Shown here one piece after another: positions 51,768 through 62,183 of a DNA stretch of 64,000 nt; the stretch's first letter is position 1; each line of letters opens with the position of its first letter. The position numbers and the translations under genes were made by a program. The stretch comes from Bradyrhizobium sp. B097 (GTDB lineage: Bacteria > Pseudomonadota > Alphaproteobacteria > Rhizobiales > Xanthobacteraceae): NCBI RefSeq assembly GCF_038957035.1, contig NZ_CP152412.1:186001-250000 (forward strand), in the 5' to 3' direction. The notes under the pieces were generated by a model. It had not been told where the DNA came from. It saw only the letters and a program-made list of their open reading frames with translations, and did no database searches.

Positions 51768-52970
51768 CTAGCCCGATTTTGATTTCAGCATCGCCGTTGT
51801 CAATGGCACAAGCATGATGCCCTTGGAGTCCAGTGTCTTGAGCCAGGCGCCGAGCCGCTCGATCGAGACCGGCAGCGCCGATGCGACGCCCACGGCCGTG
51901 CCGCGTTCCTTGGCGATCGTTTCCAGCCTGACCAGCGCGCGGTCGATTTCCGCCGATGTCGGCACCACGTCGATGGCGAAATCGGCCTTGGCGAACGGCA
52001 ATGATTGGCCGGCGGAAAGGGCCTGCGCGAGGCTGCGCGGGGTGGAACCGTCGTCGAAGAAGCTCAAACCGCGCTTGGCCGCCTCGCGCACGATGGGCTG
52101 CATCACCGGATCGGTCGCGACGAACCGGGCTCCCATGAAATTGGCGATCCCGGCATATCCCTGCAGGCGGCTGAGGTGCCAATAGAGCCGGTCGAGGTTC
52201 TGCTCGCTGCTCAATGTGGTCAGCAGGGTCTGCGGGCCCGGATCGTTGTCGGGATAGTCGAACGGCTCCATCGGGATCTGCAGCAGGATCTCGTGGCGCT
52301 GGGTGCGGGCGCGTTCCGCGAGCTTGCCGGGATCGGCGCCGTAGGGCGTGAAGGCCAGCGTCACGGCCGGCGGCAGCTTCATGATCGCGTCAGTGGTCTT
52401 GGCGGCGCCGACCCCGAGGCCGGCGACCACGATGGCGACCACGGGCATCCGGGCCGCCTTGGCGCGGTCGGCTTCGGCCGCATAGACCGTGAACGGCTTC
52501 AGGCCGTCGGCAACCGCCGGGATCATGCCGTAGCGCGATTTTTCCAGCAGGCGCGGGTCGATCCCGGTCATCGCGAGTGGCGGCGTATCGCCATCCGTCG
52601 TCTTTTCGGCCGGATCGCCGGCGCCGATCACAACGTCCTGGCGCTTGCCGCTGGAGCCGTCGATGATGGTGACGGTCTTGGAATCGCTCGCTCCGGCCGG
52701 CGCCTTGGCGGCGGATTTGACCACCGGTTCGGCCGGGGCGTGCTTATCGTCGGCAGCGGCAGGCTGGGGATTGCGGAGCGTGATGCGGGCAATCGGTTCG
52801 CCGCCGAGCGGATTGTCGTTGAACAGGGCGACACCGGCGAAGCCGACCAGCACGAGGCCCAGCAGCACGGCGAGCGCCTGCATCGCCGTGAATGGCAAGC
52901 GGACACGGCGCGTCTTGCCCACGGTGTTCTGCCCAAGCGGCGTGCTCAGTTCGTCGGCCGCTTCTGCCAT
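51768..52970 (-). CDS. Divergent polysaccharide deacetylase family protein (YibQ-like)
   Basis: A 400-residue protein with an N-terminal membrane anchor (MQALAVLLGLVLVGFAGVALF, about 29-49), a Pro/Ala/Lys-rich linker, and a C-terminal NodB-like barrel of the YibQ group. Conserved parts are MPVVAIVVAGLGVG (about 178), PPAVTLAFTPYG, RHEILLQIPMEPF and FMGARFVATD. The usual Asp-Asp after the first strand is replaced by Ala-Gly, so deacetylase activity is uncertain. It lies within the envelope gene run between rppH and ctpA. Confidence 0.85.
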   Translation of the reverse strand: MAEAADELSTPLGQNTVGKTRRVRLPFTAMQALAVLLGLVLVGFAGVALFNDNPLGGEPIARITLRNPQPAAADDKHAPAEPVVKSAAKAPAGASDSKTVTIIDGSSGKRQDVVIGAGDPAEKTTDGDTPPLAMTGIDPRLLEKSRYGMIPAVADGLKPFTVYAAEADRAKAARMPVVAIVVAGLGVGAAKTTDAIMKLPPAVTLAFTPYGADPGKLAERARTQRHEILLQIPMEPFDYPDNDPGPQTLLTTLSSEQNLDRLYWHLSRLQGYAGIANFMGARFVATDPVMQPIVREAAKRGLSFFDDGSTPRSLAQALSAGQSLPFAKADFAIDVVPTSAEIDRALVRLETIAKERGTAVGVASALPVSIERLGAWLKTLDSKGIMLVPLTTAMLKSKSG

Positions 52971-53070
52971 GACCCTCCCCGAATCAACAGCGCGAACGAT
53001 AGCACGATGCGGTGCATTCCCGCGCGCCGGCCTCCCGGTCGAAGCACGGGCGACGGTGGACGGCGAAAGC

Positions 53071-53097
53071 AGAAAGGGCGGCCCGGGGGCCGCCCTG
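53071..53097 (-). terminator. Terminator after ctpA
   Basis: A stem of about ten bp AGGGCGGCCC/GGGCCGCCCT (53075-53084, 53087-53096) followed on the minus strand by TTTCTGCTTT. It lies 25 bp past the ctpA stop. Confidence 0.85.
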
Positions 53098-53120
53098 TTC
53101 GCCTAAACCATTGGATGGGA

Positions 53121-54506
53121 TCAGTTCGCGGACTTGTTGGCCGGCTTGTCGGCGGCGGCCTTGTCGCCGGTCGGCTTGTCACCGGACGCGGTGGCCGGTG
53201 CCGGCGTGGCATTCGAGGTCGACTTGATGCCGTGCAGCAGGTCGTCCGCCATCTTGAGCGCCTTGTCGTCCTTGGCGTCCGGCGGGACGTAGGACTGCGA
53301 GCCGGTCTTCTCGTCGCCGTCGTTCTTCAGATGGCCGCGCAGCGAAGCCTCGCCCTTGGTGTCGGTGCGCGCCTTCAGCTCATCCGGCACGTCCTGCAGC
53401 ACCTCGATGTCGGGCACGATGCCCTTGGCCTGGATCGACTTGCCCGACGGCGTGTAGTAGCGCGCGGTGGTCAGGCGCAGCGCGCCGTTGCCGGAGCCGA
53501 GCGGGATGATGGTCTGCACCGAACCCTTGCCGAACGAGCGGGTGCCGACCAGCGTCGCACGCTTGTGGTCCTGCAGCGCGCCGGCGACGATTTCGGAGGC
53601 CGATGCCGAGCCGCCGTTGATCAGCACGATGACCGGCTTGCCCTTGGTCAGGTCGCCCGGATGGGCGGCGCGGCGCTGGGTTTCCTCGGCATTGCGTCCG
53701 CGGGTCGAGACGATCTCGCCGCGCTCCAGGAAGGAGTCGGACACGGTGACGGCTTCTTCAAGCAGGCCGCCGGGGTTGTTTCGGAGATCGATGATGTAGC
53801 CCTTCAGCTTGTCGCCGATCTGGCTCTGCAGGTTGGCGACTTCCTTCTTCAGGCCTTCGGTGGTCTGCTCGTTGAAGGTGGTGATGCGGATGTAGGCGAT
53901 GTCATCGGCCTCGACGCGCGCACGCACCGAGCGGACGCGGATGTTGTCGCGCACCAGCGTGACGTCGATCGGATTGTCCTGGCCCTTGCGGATGATCTTG
54001 AGCTTGATCTTGGTGTTGACCGGACCGCGCATCTTCTCGACGGCCTGGTTCAGCGTCAGGCCCTGCACGGCTTCGTCGTCGAGATTGGTGATGATGTCGT
54101 TGGCCATGATGCCGGCCTTCGAGGCCGGGGTGTCGTCGATCGGCGAGACGACCTTGATCAGGCCGTCTTCCATCGTGACCTCGATGCCGAGGCCGCCGAA
54201 CTCGCCGCGGGTCTGCACCTGCATGTCGCGGAAGCTCTTGGCATCCATGTAGCTCGAGTGCGGATCGAGGCCGGACAGCATGCCCGAGATCGCCGACTCG
54301 ACGAGCTTGCTGTCATCCGGCTTCTCGACATAGTCGCTGCGCACCCGTTCGAACACGTCGCCGAACAGATTGAGCTGGCGGTAGGTGTCCGACGTCGCGG
54401 CGCGCGCGCTCGATCCCATCAGCACAGCGCGGGGCTGCGTGACGAAAAGCGTCAGGGCCGCGCCGGTGGCGGCGCTAAGGAGAATTACCGAAGTCTTGCG
54501 CATCAT
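53121..54506 (-). CDS. ctpA: Carboxy-terminal processing protease CtpA (S41)
   Basis: A 461-residue exported serine protease. The signal/anchor is at 1-25 (TSVILLSAATGAALTLFV). The PDZ domain has FGGLGIEVTMEDGLIKVVSPIDDTPASKAG (about 98-130). The S41 catalytic Ser lies in GGSASASEIVAGAL and the Lys in TRSFGKGSVQ. It trims C-termini of periplasmic proteins, often cell-wall hydrolases or their partners. It overlaps envC by 4 nt, so the two are coupled. The C-terminal tail is Lys/Ala/Pro rich. Confidence 0.95.
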   Translation of the reverse strand: MMRKTSVILLSAATGAALTLFVTQPRAVLMGSSARAATSDTYRQLNLFGDVFERVRSDYVEKPDDSKLVESAISGMLSGLDPHSSYMDAKSFRDMQVQTRGEFGGLGIEVTMEDGLIKVVSPIDDTPASKAGIMANDIITNLDDEAVQGLTLNQAVEKMRGPVNTKIKLKIIRKGQDNPIDVTLVRDNIRVRSVRARVEADDIAYIRITTFNEQTTEGLKKEVANLQSQIGDKLKGYIIDLRNNPGGLLEEAVTVSDSFLERGEIVSTRGRNAEETQRRAAHPGDLTKGKPVIVLINGGSASASEIVAGALQDHKRATLVGTRSFGKGSVQTIIPLGSGNGALRLTTARYYTPSGKSIQAKGIVPDIEVLQDVPDELKARTDTKGEASLRGHLKNDGDEKTGSQSYVPPDAKDDKALKMADDLLHGIKSTSNATPAPATASGDKPTGDKAAADKPANKSAN

Positions 54507-55903
54507 CCGCGAACCTTTTCGCCTTCATTTGCGGCCCACCATGGACCTGGATCGATTGGAGTGCCGTCTTTCCGGAACTCGACATAGAGCACTGGCTGGC
54601 TCGCGTTGGTTGCGAGAATGGATGCAACCTGGGACGTCGACCCCATGGTCGCAACCGGCTCCCCGGTTAGCACAAACTGGCCGATGTTTACCGAAATACG
54701 CTCCATCCCGGCGATCAGGACATGATACCCGCCCCCGGCATTGAGGATCAAGAGTTGTCCGTAGCTGCGGAAAGGACCAGCGTAAACAACCCAGCCGTCA
54801 CACGGGGTTGTGACCTGCGCCCCCGGTTTGGCGGCCAAAGAAATGCCCTTTTGTACGCCCCCTGCGCCGTCGGAACCGCCAAATTCGCGAATCTTGGTGC
54901 CATTCACGGGATAGGAGAACAGGCCTTTGGCCGAGGCGAAGGCGACTGCCGGGCTCATGCGGGCCGGGTCCTTGAGGGCTCCCAGATTCGGTTTGCCGTT
55001 AACGGTCGCCGGGGCCCCTTGGAGGCTGGCCGTGGCGGCGGCCTTGGCCGCGCTCTTGAGGTCCTGCTCCATCTTGGCGATCAGGCTCTGCAGATCGGCG
55101 GCCTGCTTCGACAGCGCGATGGCGCGGGCGCCTTCGGCTTCCATGTCCTTTTCGGCTGCGCTTTGCTGGCGCTGCCGTTCGTCGACCAGCGCCGCGAGGC
55201 GGGTCTGGTCTTCCCTGAGTTTGTCGCGGTCGGCCGCCAGCGCATCGCGCTCGGTCGAGATGGTCTTGCGCAGCGCCACCAGCTCGCCGAGATCGGACGC
55301 AAGCTTCTCGGCGCGGACGCGCAATTCCGGCACCACCGCGCCGAGCAGCATCGCGGTGCGCAGCGATTGCAGCGCGTCCTCGGGCCGTACCAGCAGCGCC
55401 GGCGGCGTGCGCCGCCCGGCGCGCTGCAGCGCGGCCAGCACCTCGATCACCTCGGAGCGGCGTGAATCGAGCGAGCCGCGGATTTCGCGCTCGCGGCCAT
55501 CGAGCGGCTGCAGGCGTGCCTCGGCGTCGGCGATCCGCGTCTCGACGCCGCGCACCTGGCCGGCAATGTCGATCAGCTGCTGATTGAGCTTGCTGCGGTC
55601 CTGGCCGATCGCGGTGATGTCGGCCTTCAGCTTCTCCTGCAACTCGGTCGCCTTGCGCTGCTGTTCGCGTGCAGCCTCGAGCTCCTGCTCGCGCTGCTTG
55701 ATGGCGTCGGGTGACGTCTCCGCTGTCGCGGCCTGTTGCGTGGGCGGGGCGGACTGTTGCGCGGGTGGTGTCGCCTGCGCATGCGCCGCGGTCAGCGGAT
55801 ACGCGACGAGCATGGCGATCGACAGAGGCAGGGATGCCGGCAACCAGCGGCGGCGCGCGATGCCGAGATGCGAATCCGAGGCTGTGTCCCGCTTGTGCTG
55901 CAT
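54503..55903 (-). CDS. EnvC-like murein hydrolase activator (degenerate M23/LytM)
   Basis: A 466-residue exported protein: signal peptide about 1-43, coiled coil about 65-285 (heptad-rich EQELEAAREQQRKATELQEKL style segments), then a LytM domain (340-460). The LytM active site is degenerate: the HxxxD motif region reads VQKGISLAA and the HxH region reads LLILNAGGGYHVLIAG, so zinc ligands are missing. This matches EnvC/NlpD-type activators that switch on amidases at the septum. Coupling with the CtpA protease makes CtpA processing of this system plausible. Confidence 0.88.
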   Translation of the reverse strand: MQHKRDTASDSHLGIARRRWLPASLPLSIAMLVAYPLTAAHAQATPPAQQSAPPTQQAATAETSPDAIKQREQELEAAREQQRKATELQEKLKADITAIGQDRSKLNQQLIDIAGQVRGVETRIADAEARLQPLDGREREIRGSLDSRRSEVIEVLAALQRAGRRTPPALLVRPEDALQSLRTAMLLGAVVPELRVRAEKLASDLGELVALRKTISTERDALAADRDKLREDQTRLAALVDERQRQQSAAEKDMEAEGARAIALSKQAADLQSLIAKMEQDLKSAAKAAATASLQGAPATVNGKPNLGALKDPARMSPAVAFASAKGLFSYPVNGTKIREFGGSDGAGGVQKGISLAAKPGAQVTTPCDGWVVYAGPFRSYGQLLILNAGGGYHVLIAGMERISVNIGQFVLTGEPVATMGSTSQVASILATNASQPVLYVEFRKDGTPIDPGPWWAANEGEKVRG

Positions 55904-55943
55904 TCGCGTGCGTTCAGCGCTTTCGACTGTCCGTCACCGCGCC

Positions 55944-56426
55944 TCAGGCGCGATGGTAGGGGTGGCCGGCCAAAATGGTCGCGGCCCGATAAATCTGTTC
56001 CAGAAGCATGACGCGGACCATTTGGTGCGGCCAGGTCGCGGAGCCGAATGCAATACGCAACGAAGCCTTGCGCTGCAATTCAGGCGAAAGTCCGTCCGCG
56101 CCGCCGATCACGAAGACAGTATGTGCTGCCCCCTCGTCGCGCCAGCGGCCGAGCTGCTGCGCAAAGCTCGTGCTATCGATGCTCTTGCCGCGTTCGTCGA
56201 GCGCGACCAGCATGTGCTTTTCCGGCAGCAGCGCCGCGATCGCCGCAGCCTCTTCAGTGATGCGCGCGGGCGTATCGCGCGCGCGGCTCTCCGCAATCTC
56301 ATGGATCTCGAGGCCGCGAAAGCCGAGCTTGCGGCCGATATCCTCGAAGCGCTCGCGGTAACGCTCGGCGAGCTCCCGTTCGGGGCCCTGTTTCAGACGG
56401 CCGATGCAGATGACGACAAGGCGCAT
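55944..56426 (-). CDS. rlmH: 23S rRNA m3Psi1915 methyltransferase RlmH
   Basis: A 160-residue SPOUT methyltransferase that methylates pseudouridine 1915 in helix 69 using SAM. It has the trefoil-knot motifs LVALDERGKSIDSTSFAQQL and FVIGGADGLSPE (GGAxG loop). The C-terminal HQMVRVMLLEQIYRAATILAGHPYH is diagnostic. ATG 56426 is used since the preceding codon is TTG. It follows rsfS with a 50-bp gap, a common pairing in bacteria. Confidence 0.96.
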   Translation of the reverse strand: MRLVVICIGRLKQGPERELAERYRERFEDIGRKLGFRGLEIHEIAESRARDTPARITEEAAAIAALLPEKHMLVALDERGKSIDSTSFAQQLGRWRDEGAAHTVFVIGGADGLSPELQRKASLRIAFGSATWPHQMVRVMLLEQIYRAATILAGHPYHRA

Positions 56427-56476
56427 CAACGCAGACTAGCTGCGCTGCAGCCGATTCGCATCGGCTTCGATACGCC

Positions 56477-56941
56477 TTAGACCGCCGCGATCGCCGGGTT
56501 CTGAGTCCACAACCGCTCGAGATTGTAGAACTCACGCACCTCAGGCCTGAACACGTGCACGATCACCTCGCCGGAATCGATCAGCACCCAGTCGCAATTG
56601 GGCAAGCCCTCGACATGGATGTTCTTGACCCCGTTTTCCTTGAGGCTCTTCGTCACATTTTCCGCGATCGCGCCAACGTGCCGGTTAACCCGGCCGGTGG
56701 TGACGATCATGTAGTCGGAATATGCGGATTTGCCGCGAAGGTCGATGGTGACCGTCTCTTCCGCCTTCATATCGTCGAGGCGAGAGAGGATCAGGCTCAG
56801 CGTCTTGTTGGCATCCGGTTTGTCGGCATCCGGTTGCGCCAGCAAGGCCGCGGTTTTCGTCGATGTTTTACGCGCAGTCTTTGGACCTGAAGCCTTGGGA
56901 CCTGAAGTCTTGGGAACCTTGGGTAAAACAGACTTGGACAA
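56477..56941 (-). CDS. rsfS: Ribosomal silencing factor RsfS
   Basis: A 154-residue protein of the Iojap/RsfS family that binds uL14 and blocks 30S-50S joining in stationary phase. The core (about 44-145) has LDDMKAEETVTIDLRGKSAYSDYMIVTTG, VEGLPNCDWVLIDSGEVIVHVF and RPEVREFYNLERLW. The N-terminal ~40 residues are Lys/Ser/Pro rich and poorly conserved. No ATG precedes the core; TTG 56941 is the likely start, with CTG 56956 possible. It sits between nadD and rlmH, the usual order. Confidence 0.92.
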   Translation of the reverse strand: MSKSVLPKVPKTSGPKASGPKTARKTSTKTAALLAQPDADKPDANKTLSLILSRLDDMKAEETVTIDLRGKSAYSDYMIVTTGRVNRHVGAIAENVTKSLKENGVKNIHVEGLPNCDWVLIDSGEVIVHVFRPEVREFYNLERLWTQNPAIAAV

Positions 56942-57059
56942 TACAGATGTGGCCAGGGACCATTCCTTTCACTGTATCGCGGGCGCCGAATCCGGCCCCA
57001 CGCACCATATTACGCATGTGGGGTTAATGGTTTCAATATTCCAGTAACCCTTTTGCGCC

Positions 57060-57638
57060 TCACGCCGTTCTCCAGCTCCCGTCCGGGTTCCGCAGTCCGG
57101 TCGAAGACAGATTGGATTTCATTCCTGTCAGGAACACCCATGCCGGCGCCTGTTGGTCGGCCAGCCGTGTCGCCTGATTTTCGGGCAAGCGATAGCGCAT
57201 GAGCGCCTGCGCCGCCGGTGCGGCAAGGGCGCGGAAACTCTGGGGCGGACGGTCGATCACGGCAATCGGCACATCGGACGCGATGCGCCGCCAATCTTTC
57301 CAGCGATGAAATTGCGCGAGATTGTCAGCGCCCATGATCCAGACGAAGTGCACGCCGGAGACACGGCGGCGCAAGTGGATGATCGTGTCGACTGTGTAGC
57401 GGACACCGATGACAGCTTCGAGACAGCTGATGTCGATGCGCGGATCGTCGGCAACGCGACGCGCGGCCGCGGCACGCTCGTTGAGCGCATGCAGGCCATC
57501 ATGGTTCTTCAGCGGATTGCCCGGCGTCAGCAGCCACCACACGCGATCGAGCTGCAGGCGCTTGAGCGCGAACTGGCTGATGGCGCGATGCGCGGCGTGC
57601 GGCGGATTGAACGAGCCGCCGAGCAGCCCGATGCGCAT
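57060..57638 (-). CDS. nadD: Nicotinate-nucleotide adenylyltransferase NadD
   Basis: A 192-residue nucleotidyltransferase making deamido-NAD from NaMN and ATP. It has [15 protein letters not shown] (HxxH motif, residues 4-18) and the C-terminal SSTGLR (ISSTxxR). [16 protein letters not shown] is the NaMN-binding stretch. ATG 57638 (MRIGLLGG) is used; a longer frame to TTG 57725 is open and may be translated, as some homologues carry about 30 extra residues. It lies 90 bp from proA in the same orientation. Confidence 0.93.
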   Translation of the reverse strand: MRIGLLGGSFNPPHAAHRAISQFALKRLQLDRVWWLLTPGNPLKNHDGLHALNERAAAARRVADDPRIDISCLEAVIGVRYTVDTIIHLRRRVSGVHFVWIMGADNLAQFHRWKDWRRIASDVPIAVIDRPPQSFRALAAPAAQALMRYRLPENQATRLADQQAPAWVFLTGMKSNLSSTGLRNPDGSWRTA

Positions 57639-57728
57639 GCCGTTGGTATAGAACGGAAGCGCCTGGGCTGGGGATAACGGCACGGTGGAAGCTTGTTGCA
57701 ATGGTCTACCGTGCGCGTGCGACAATGA

Positions 57729-59021
57729 TCACGGCCGTGTCTGCCCGGTACCGTGGACGCGGTACTTGAAGCTCGTCAGCTGCTCGGCGCCGACCGGCCC
57801 GCGGGCGTGGAATTTGCCGGTGGCAATTCCGATCTCGGCGCCGAAGCCGAACTCGCCGCCGTCGGCGAACTGGGTCGAGGCGTTGTGCAGCACGATCGCC
57901 GAATCGACCTCGTTGAGAAATCTCTGCGCGGCAGCGGCATCCTCCGTCACGATCGCATCGGTGTGATGCGAGCCGTGATTTTGAATATGCGCGATCGCTT
58001 CATCGAGACTGCCGACGATCTTCGCCGAGATGATCGCGTCCTCATATTCGGTGTTCCAGTCCTCGTCGGATGCGGGCTTCACCCTGGCATCGGCGCCTTG
58101 CACGATGGCGTCGCCGCGCACCTCGCAACCGGCATCGATCAACAACTCGACCAGCGGTTTCAGCTTCGTCGCGGCAGCGTTGCGATCGATCAGCAGGGTC
58201 TCGACGGCGCCGCAGACACCGGGACGGCGCATCTTGGCGTTCAGCACGACCTCCTTGGCCATATCGAGTCTGGCGCTGGCATCGACATAGATGTGGTTGA
58301 CGCCCTCCAGATGCGCGAACACCGGAACGCGTGCCTCCGCCTCGACGCGCGCGACCAGGCTCTTGCCGCCGCGCGGCACGATCACGTCGATGCCGCCGTT
58401 CAGTCCCGTCAGCATCAAGCCGACGGCCGTGCGGTCACGGGTCGGCACCAAAGTGATCGCGGCCTCAGGGAGACCGGCTTCACGCAGGCCCTGCACCAGA
58501 CAATCATGGATCGCGCGGCAGGATCGGAAGCTGTCGGAGCCCCCGCGCAGGATCACGGCGTTGCCGGACTTAAGGCACAGCACGCCGGCATCGGCGGCAA
58601 CGTTGGGGCGGCTCTCGAAGATCACGCCGATCACGCCGAGCGGCACGCGCACGCGCTCGATGGTCATGCCGTTCGGCCGCTGCCAGCTTTCGGTGACGGC
58701 GCCGACCGGATCAACAATCTCGCGCACGGTCGCCACGCCATCGGCCATGCCGGCGATGCGCACCTGCGTCAGTGTCAGGCGGTCGACGAAGGCAGCGGTC
58801 ATGCCGCCCGCACGCGCCTCGGCGACATCCTCGGCATTGGCGGCGAGAATGGCCGGCGCATTGGCGCGGATCGCGCGTTCGATCGCGGCAAGCGCCCGGT
58901 TCTTCTGCTCCGGCGGCGCCAGCGCCAGCACGCGCGCGGCGGCGCGCGCCTTGGCGGCGAGGTCGGTCATCAGGGTGGCGAGATCGGCGTTGCCGTCGAT
59001 CGCCTTCAGGGGCGCGCTCAT
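57729..59021 (-). CDS. proA: Glutamate-5-semialdehyde dehydrogenase ProA
   Basis: A 430-residue enzyme reducing glutamyl-5-phosphate to the semialdehyde in proline synthesis. The aldehyde-dehydrogenase-like fold has [37 protein letters not shown] and the catalytic Cys in [16 protein letters not shown]. The C-terminal [30 protein letters not shown] is diagnostic. It follows proB after 111 bp. Confidence 0.97.
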   Translation of the reverse strand: MSAPLKAIDGNADLATLMTDLAAKARAAARVLALAPPEQKNRALAAIERAIRANAPAILAANAEDVAEARAGGMTAAFVDRLTLTQVRIAGMADGVATVREIVDPVGAVTESWQRPNGMTIERVRVPLGVIGVIFESRPNVAADAGVLCLKSGNAVILRGGSDSFRSCRAIHDCLVQGLREAGLPEAAITLVPTRDRTAVGLMLTGLNGGIDVIVPRGGKSLVARVEAEARVPVFAHLEGVNHIYVDASARLDMAKEVVLNAKMRRPGVCGAVETLLIDRNAAATKLKPLVELLIDAGCEVRGDAIVQGADARVKPASDEDWNTEYEDAIISAKIVGSLDEAIAHIQNHGSHHTDAIVTEDAAAAQRFLNEVDSAIVLHNASTQFADGGEFGFGAEIGIATGKFHARGPVGAEQLTSFKYRVHGTGQTRP

Positions 59022-59132
59022 GGAAGTCCCAGCTTTGGATTAAGGCCATGTTCTAGCATGGCAATTGAGGGGTGGCGAGGCGCGGAACCGGCATGGCAGG
59101 TGGGCGGCAGGCCGCCCCTCTCGGCCAATGGC

Positions 59133-60275
59133 CTATTTGGCCGGGATCGCGCCGGCCGGGCCGATCACAAGGTCGTCGCGGTGGATCATCTCCGAGCGGC
59201 CGCTGATGCCCAGAATGGCCATCACGTCCGGCGAGGAGCGGCCCTTGATCTTCTCGGCGTTCTCGGCGTCGTAGGCGACCAGGCCGCGGCCGATCTCATG
59301 GGTGTCGGGGCCGCGCACCACCACGGCATCGCCGCGGGCGAACTGGCCGTCGACCCGGATCACGCCGGCCGGCAGCAGGCTCTTGCCGGCACGCAGCGCC
59401 GCCACCGCGCCGGCATCGATGGTCAGCGTGCCCTTCGGCTCGAGCGAGCCCGCGATCCAGCGCTTGCGCGCGGTGACGGGATTGGCCGGGGTCAGGAACC
59501 AGGTGCAACGGCCGCCATCGGCGATCGCCTGCAACGGATGTTCGATCTTGCCGGAGGCGATCAGCATGTGGGTGCCGGCGGTGGTCGCAATCTTCGCGGC
59601 CTCGATCTTGGTGGTCATGCCGCCGCGCGACAGCTCGGACCCGGCTGAACCCGCCATCCCCTCGATCTCCGAGGTGATGCTCTCGACCACCGGGATCAGC
59701 TTGGCATCGGGATCGACCGCGGGCGGCGCGGTGTAGAGGCCGTCGATATCGGACAGCAGGATCAACAGATCCGCGCTCGCCATGGTGGCGACGCGGGCAG
59801 CGAGGCGATCATTGTCGCCGTAGCGGATTTCGGTGGTCGCGACCGTGTCGTTCTCGTTGATCACGGGCACCGCGCGCCATTCCAGCAGCTTGGCGATGGT
59901 CGAGCGCGCATTGAGATAGCGGCGGCGCTCCTCGGTATCCTGCAAGGTCACGAGGATCTGCCCGGCGCCGATGCCGTGATGGCCGAGCACCTCCGACCAG
60001 ATTCGCGCCAGCGCGATCTGGCCGACCGCCGCAGCAGCCTGGCTCTCCTCGAGCTTCAGCGGGCCGCGCGGCAGCTTCAGGCGGCTGCGGCCGAGCGCGA
60101 TCGAGCCCGACGACACCACCATGACCTCGCAGCCTCGCTTGTGGAGCTTTGCGATGTCGTCGACCAGCGCGGCGAGCCAGGACGCGCGGACTTCGCCGGC
60201 CTGCGAGTCGACCAATAGCGACGAGCCGACCTTGACGACGATGCGGCGAAAGTTCTTGAGCGCGGGGCGTTTCAT
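59133..60275 (-). CDS. proB: Glutamate 5-kinase ProB with PUA domain
   Basis: A 380-residue kinase phosphorylating glutamate on the gamma-carboxyl, the first committed and feedback-inhibited step of proline synthesis. The amino-acid kinase domain (about 1-265) has [32 protein letters not shown] and [12 protein letters not shown]. The C-terminal PUA domain spans about 285-375. ATG 60275 is used; a start at 60305 is not supported by similarity. It lies between obgE and proA. Confidence 0.97.
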   Translation of the reverse strand: MKRPALKNFRRIVVKVGSSLLVDSQAGEVRASWLAALVDDIAKLHKRGCEVMVVSSGSIALGRSRLKLPRGPLKLEESQAAAAVGQIALARIWSEVLGHHGIGAGQILVTLQDTEERRRYLNARSTIAKLLEWRAVPVINENDTVATTEIRYGDNDRLAARVATMASADLLILLSDIDGLYTAPPAVDPDAKLIPVVESITSEIEGMAGSAGSELSRGGMTTKIEAAKIATTAGTHMLIASGKIEHPLQAIADGGRCTWFLTPANPVTARKRWIAGSLEPKGTLTIDAGAVAALRAGKSLLPAGVIRVDGQFARGDAVVVRGPDTHEIGRGLVAYDAENAEKIKGRSSPDVMAILGISGRSEMIHRDDLVIGPAGAIPAK

Positions 60276-60343
60276 GGGTTTGGTCTGGCAGGAAGGTGGA
60301 AGCAAGAGGCGCCACGATGTGGCTTAAGAAGTCGAGATGCCGC

Positions 60344-61405
<1,062 letters not shown>

Positions 61406-61496
61406 TTAGGGCAGGGGGGCCGCGGCGGCAACCCGGAAAGGCCCTGACTTCGGCGAAAAGCCTTAATTTTCGGGCCTTTTTGCGGCCCCCGAGCGG

Positions 61497-61976
61497 TTAA
61501 GTGGGCCGTCGGCGCACCAGGAATTTCTGCATCCCCTCCAGCACCAGCTCGCGGCGCTGGTTGTGCACGGTCGAGCGCAGCGTCACGACGCCGGTGGTCT
61601 TACCCGGGGCGAGCTCGATCACCTCCAGCGCGGGGTAGATGGTGTCGCCGGCATAGACCGGTTTCAGGAACTTGCTCGACTGTTCCAGGAAGCCGACCAG
61701 CGACTCCTCCACGTGATAGGGAAACAGCCCGGCGCCCGGCGCGGTGTGCACCAGGGTCTGGAAGCCATGCGCGAGCAGGTCCGGCATGCCGCGCGTGCGG
61801 CAATATTCGACGTCGTAATGGATCGGATGGGTGTCGCCGCTGGCGGTCTGGAACGCCGCAAACACGGCCGAGGTCTGGGTCCGGCTCGGAATCACGAAGC
61901 GCTCGCCGAGCACGAAATCCTCGAACCACCGCTGCGCGGGGACCATGCGATGCTGGGTGGGGTCGAATTCGCTCAT
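61497..61976 (-). CDS. MaoC-family (R)-hotdog dehydratase
   Basis: A 159-residue hotdog-fold protein. The hydratase-2 motif is visible: FAAFQTASGDTHPIHYDVEY, with catalytic Asp and His (about 47-52), followed by AHGFQTLVH. It likely hydrates an enoyl-CoA or similar thioester. FEDFVLGERFVIPSRT at the N-terminus is typical. The substrate is unknown. It is separated from obgE by 103 bp of sequence with no clear features. Confidence 0.88.
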   Translation of the reverse strand: MSEFDPTQHRMVPAQRWFEDFVLGERFVIPSRTQTSAVFAAFQTASGDTHPIHYDVEYCRTRGMPDLLAHGFQTLVHTAPGAGLFPYHVEESLVGFLEQSSKFLKPVYAGDTIYPALEVIELAPGKTTGVVTLRSTVHNQRRELVLEGMQKFLVRRRPT

Positions 61977-62059
61977 GCGGCGTTTCCTGCTCTTTTTTGT
62001 TGCCGGGATGACCTACCGGTATCGCAGCAGTGCAGGTGCGGCAATCCGTTCAATTCGTC

Positions 62060-62082
62060 ATGCCCGGGCTTGTCCCGGGCAT
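62060..62082. repeat. ATGCCCGGG-CTTGT-CCCGGGCAT palindromic repeat
   Basis: Perfect 9-bp arms with loop CTTGT; the right neighbour CCACGTCTT is a common companion. Related hairpins occur at 6767-6785 and 47084-47106. It lies in the 207-bp divergent upstream region shared by the MaoC and DMT genes. Confidence 0.75.
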
Positions 62083-62183
62083 CCACGTCTTTAAAACCGG
62101 ACGACCGGGCATCGGCGAGCGGAAGCGACGCCGTTCTTCGAACGGCTATGCCCGGCCCATGAAGAAGAAGCGCAAGTCCATAC

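Noticed and set aside
52005..54587. 860-residue plus-strand frame across yibQ and ctpA
   Set aside because: Spans two well-supported minus-strand genes and their terminator; shadow.
57753..59648. 631-residue plus-strand frame over proA/proB
   Set aside because: Antisense shadow spanning two real genes and their gap; Arg/His/Gly rich with no recognisable motif.
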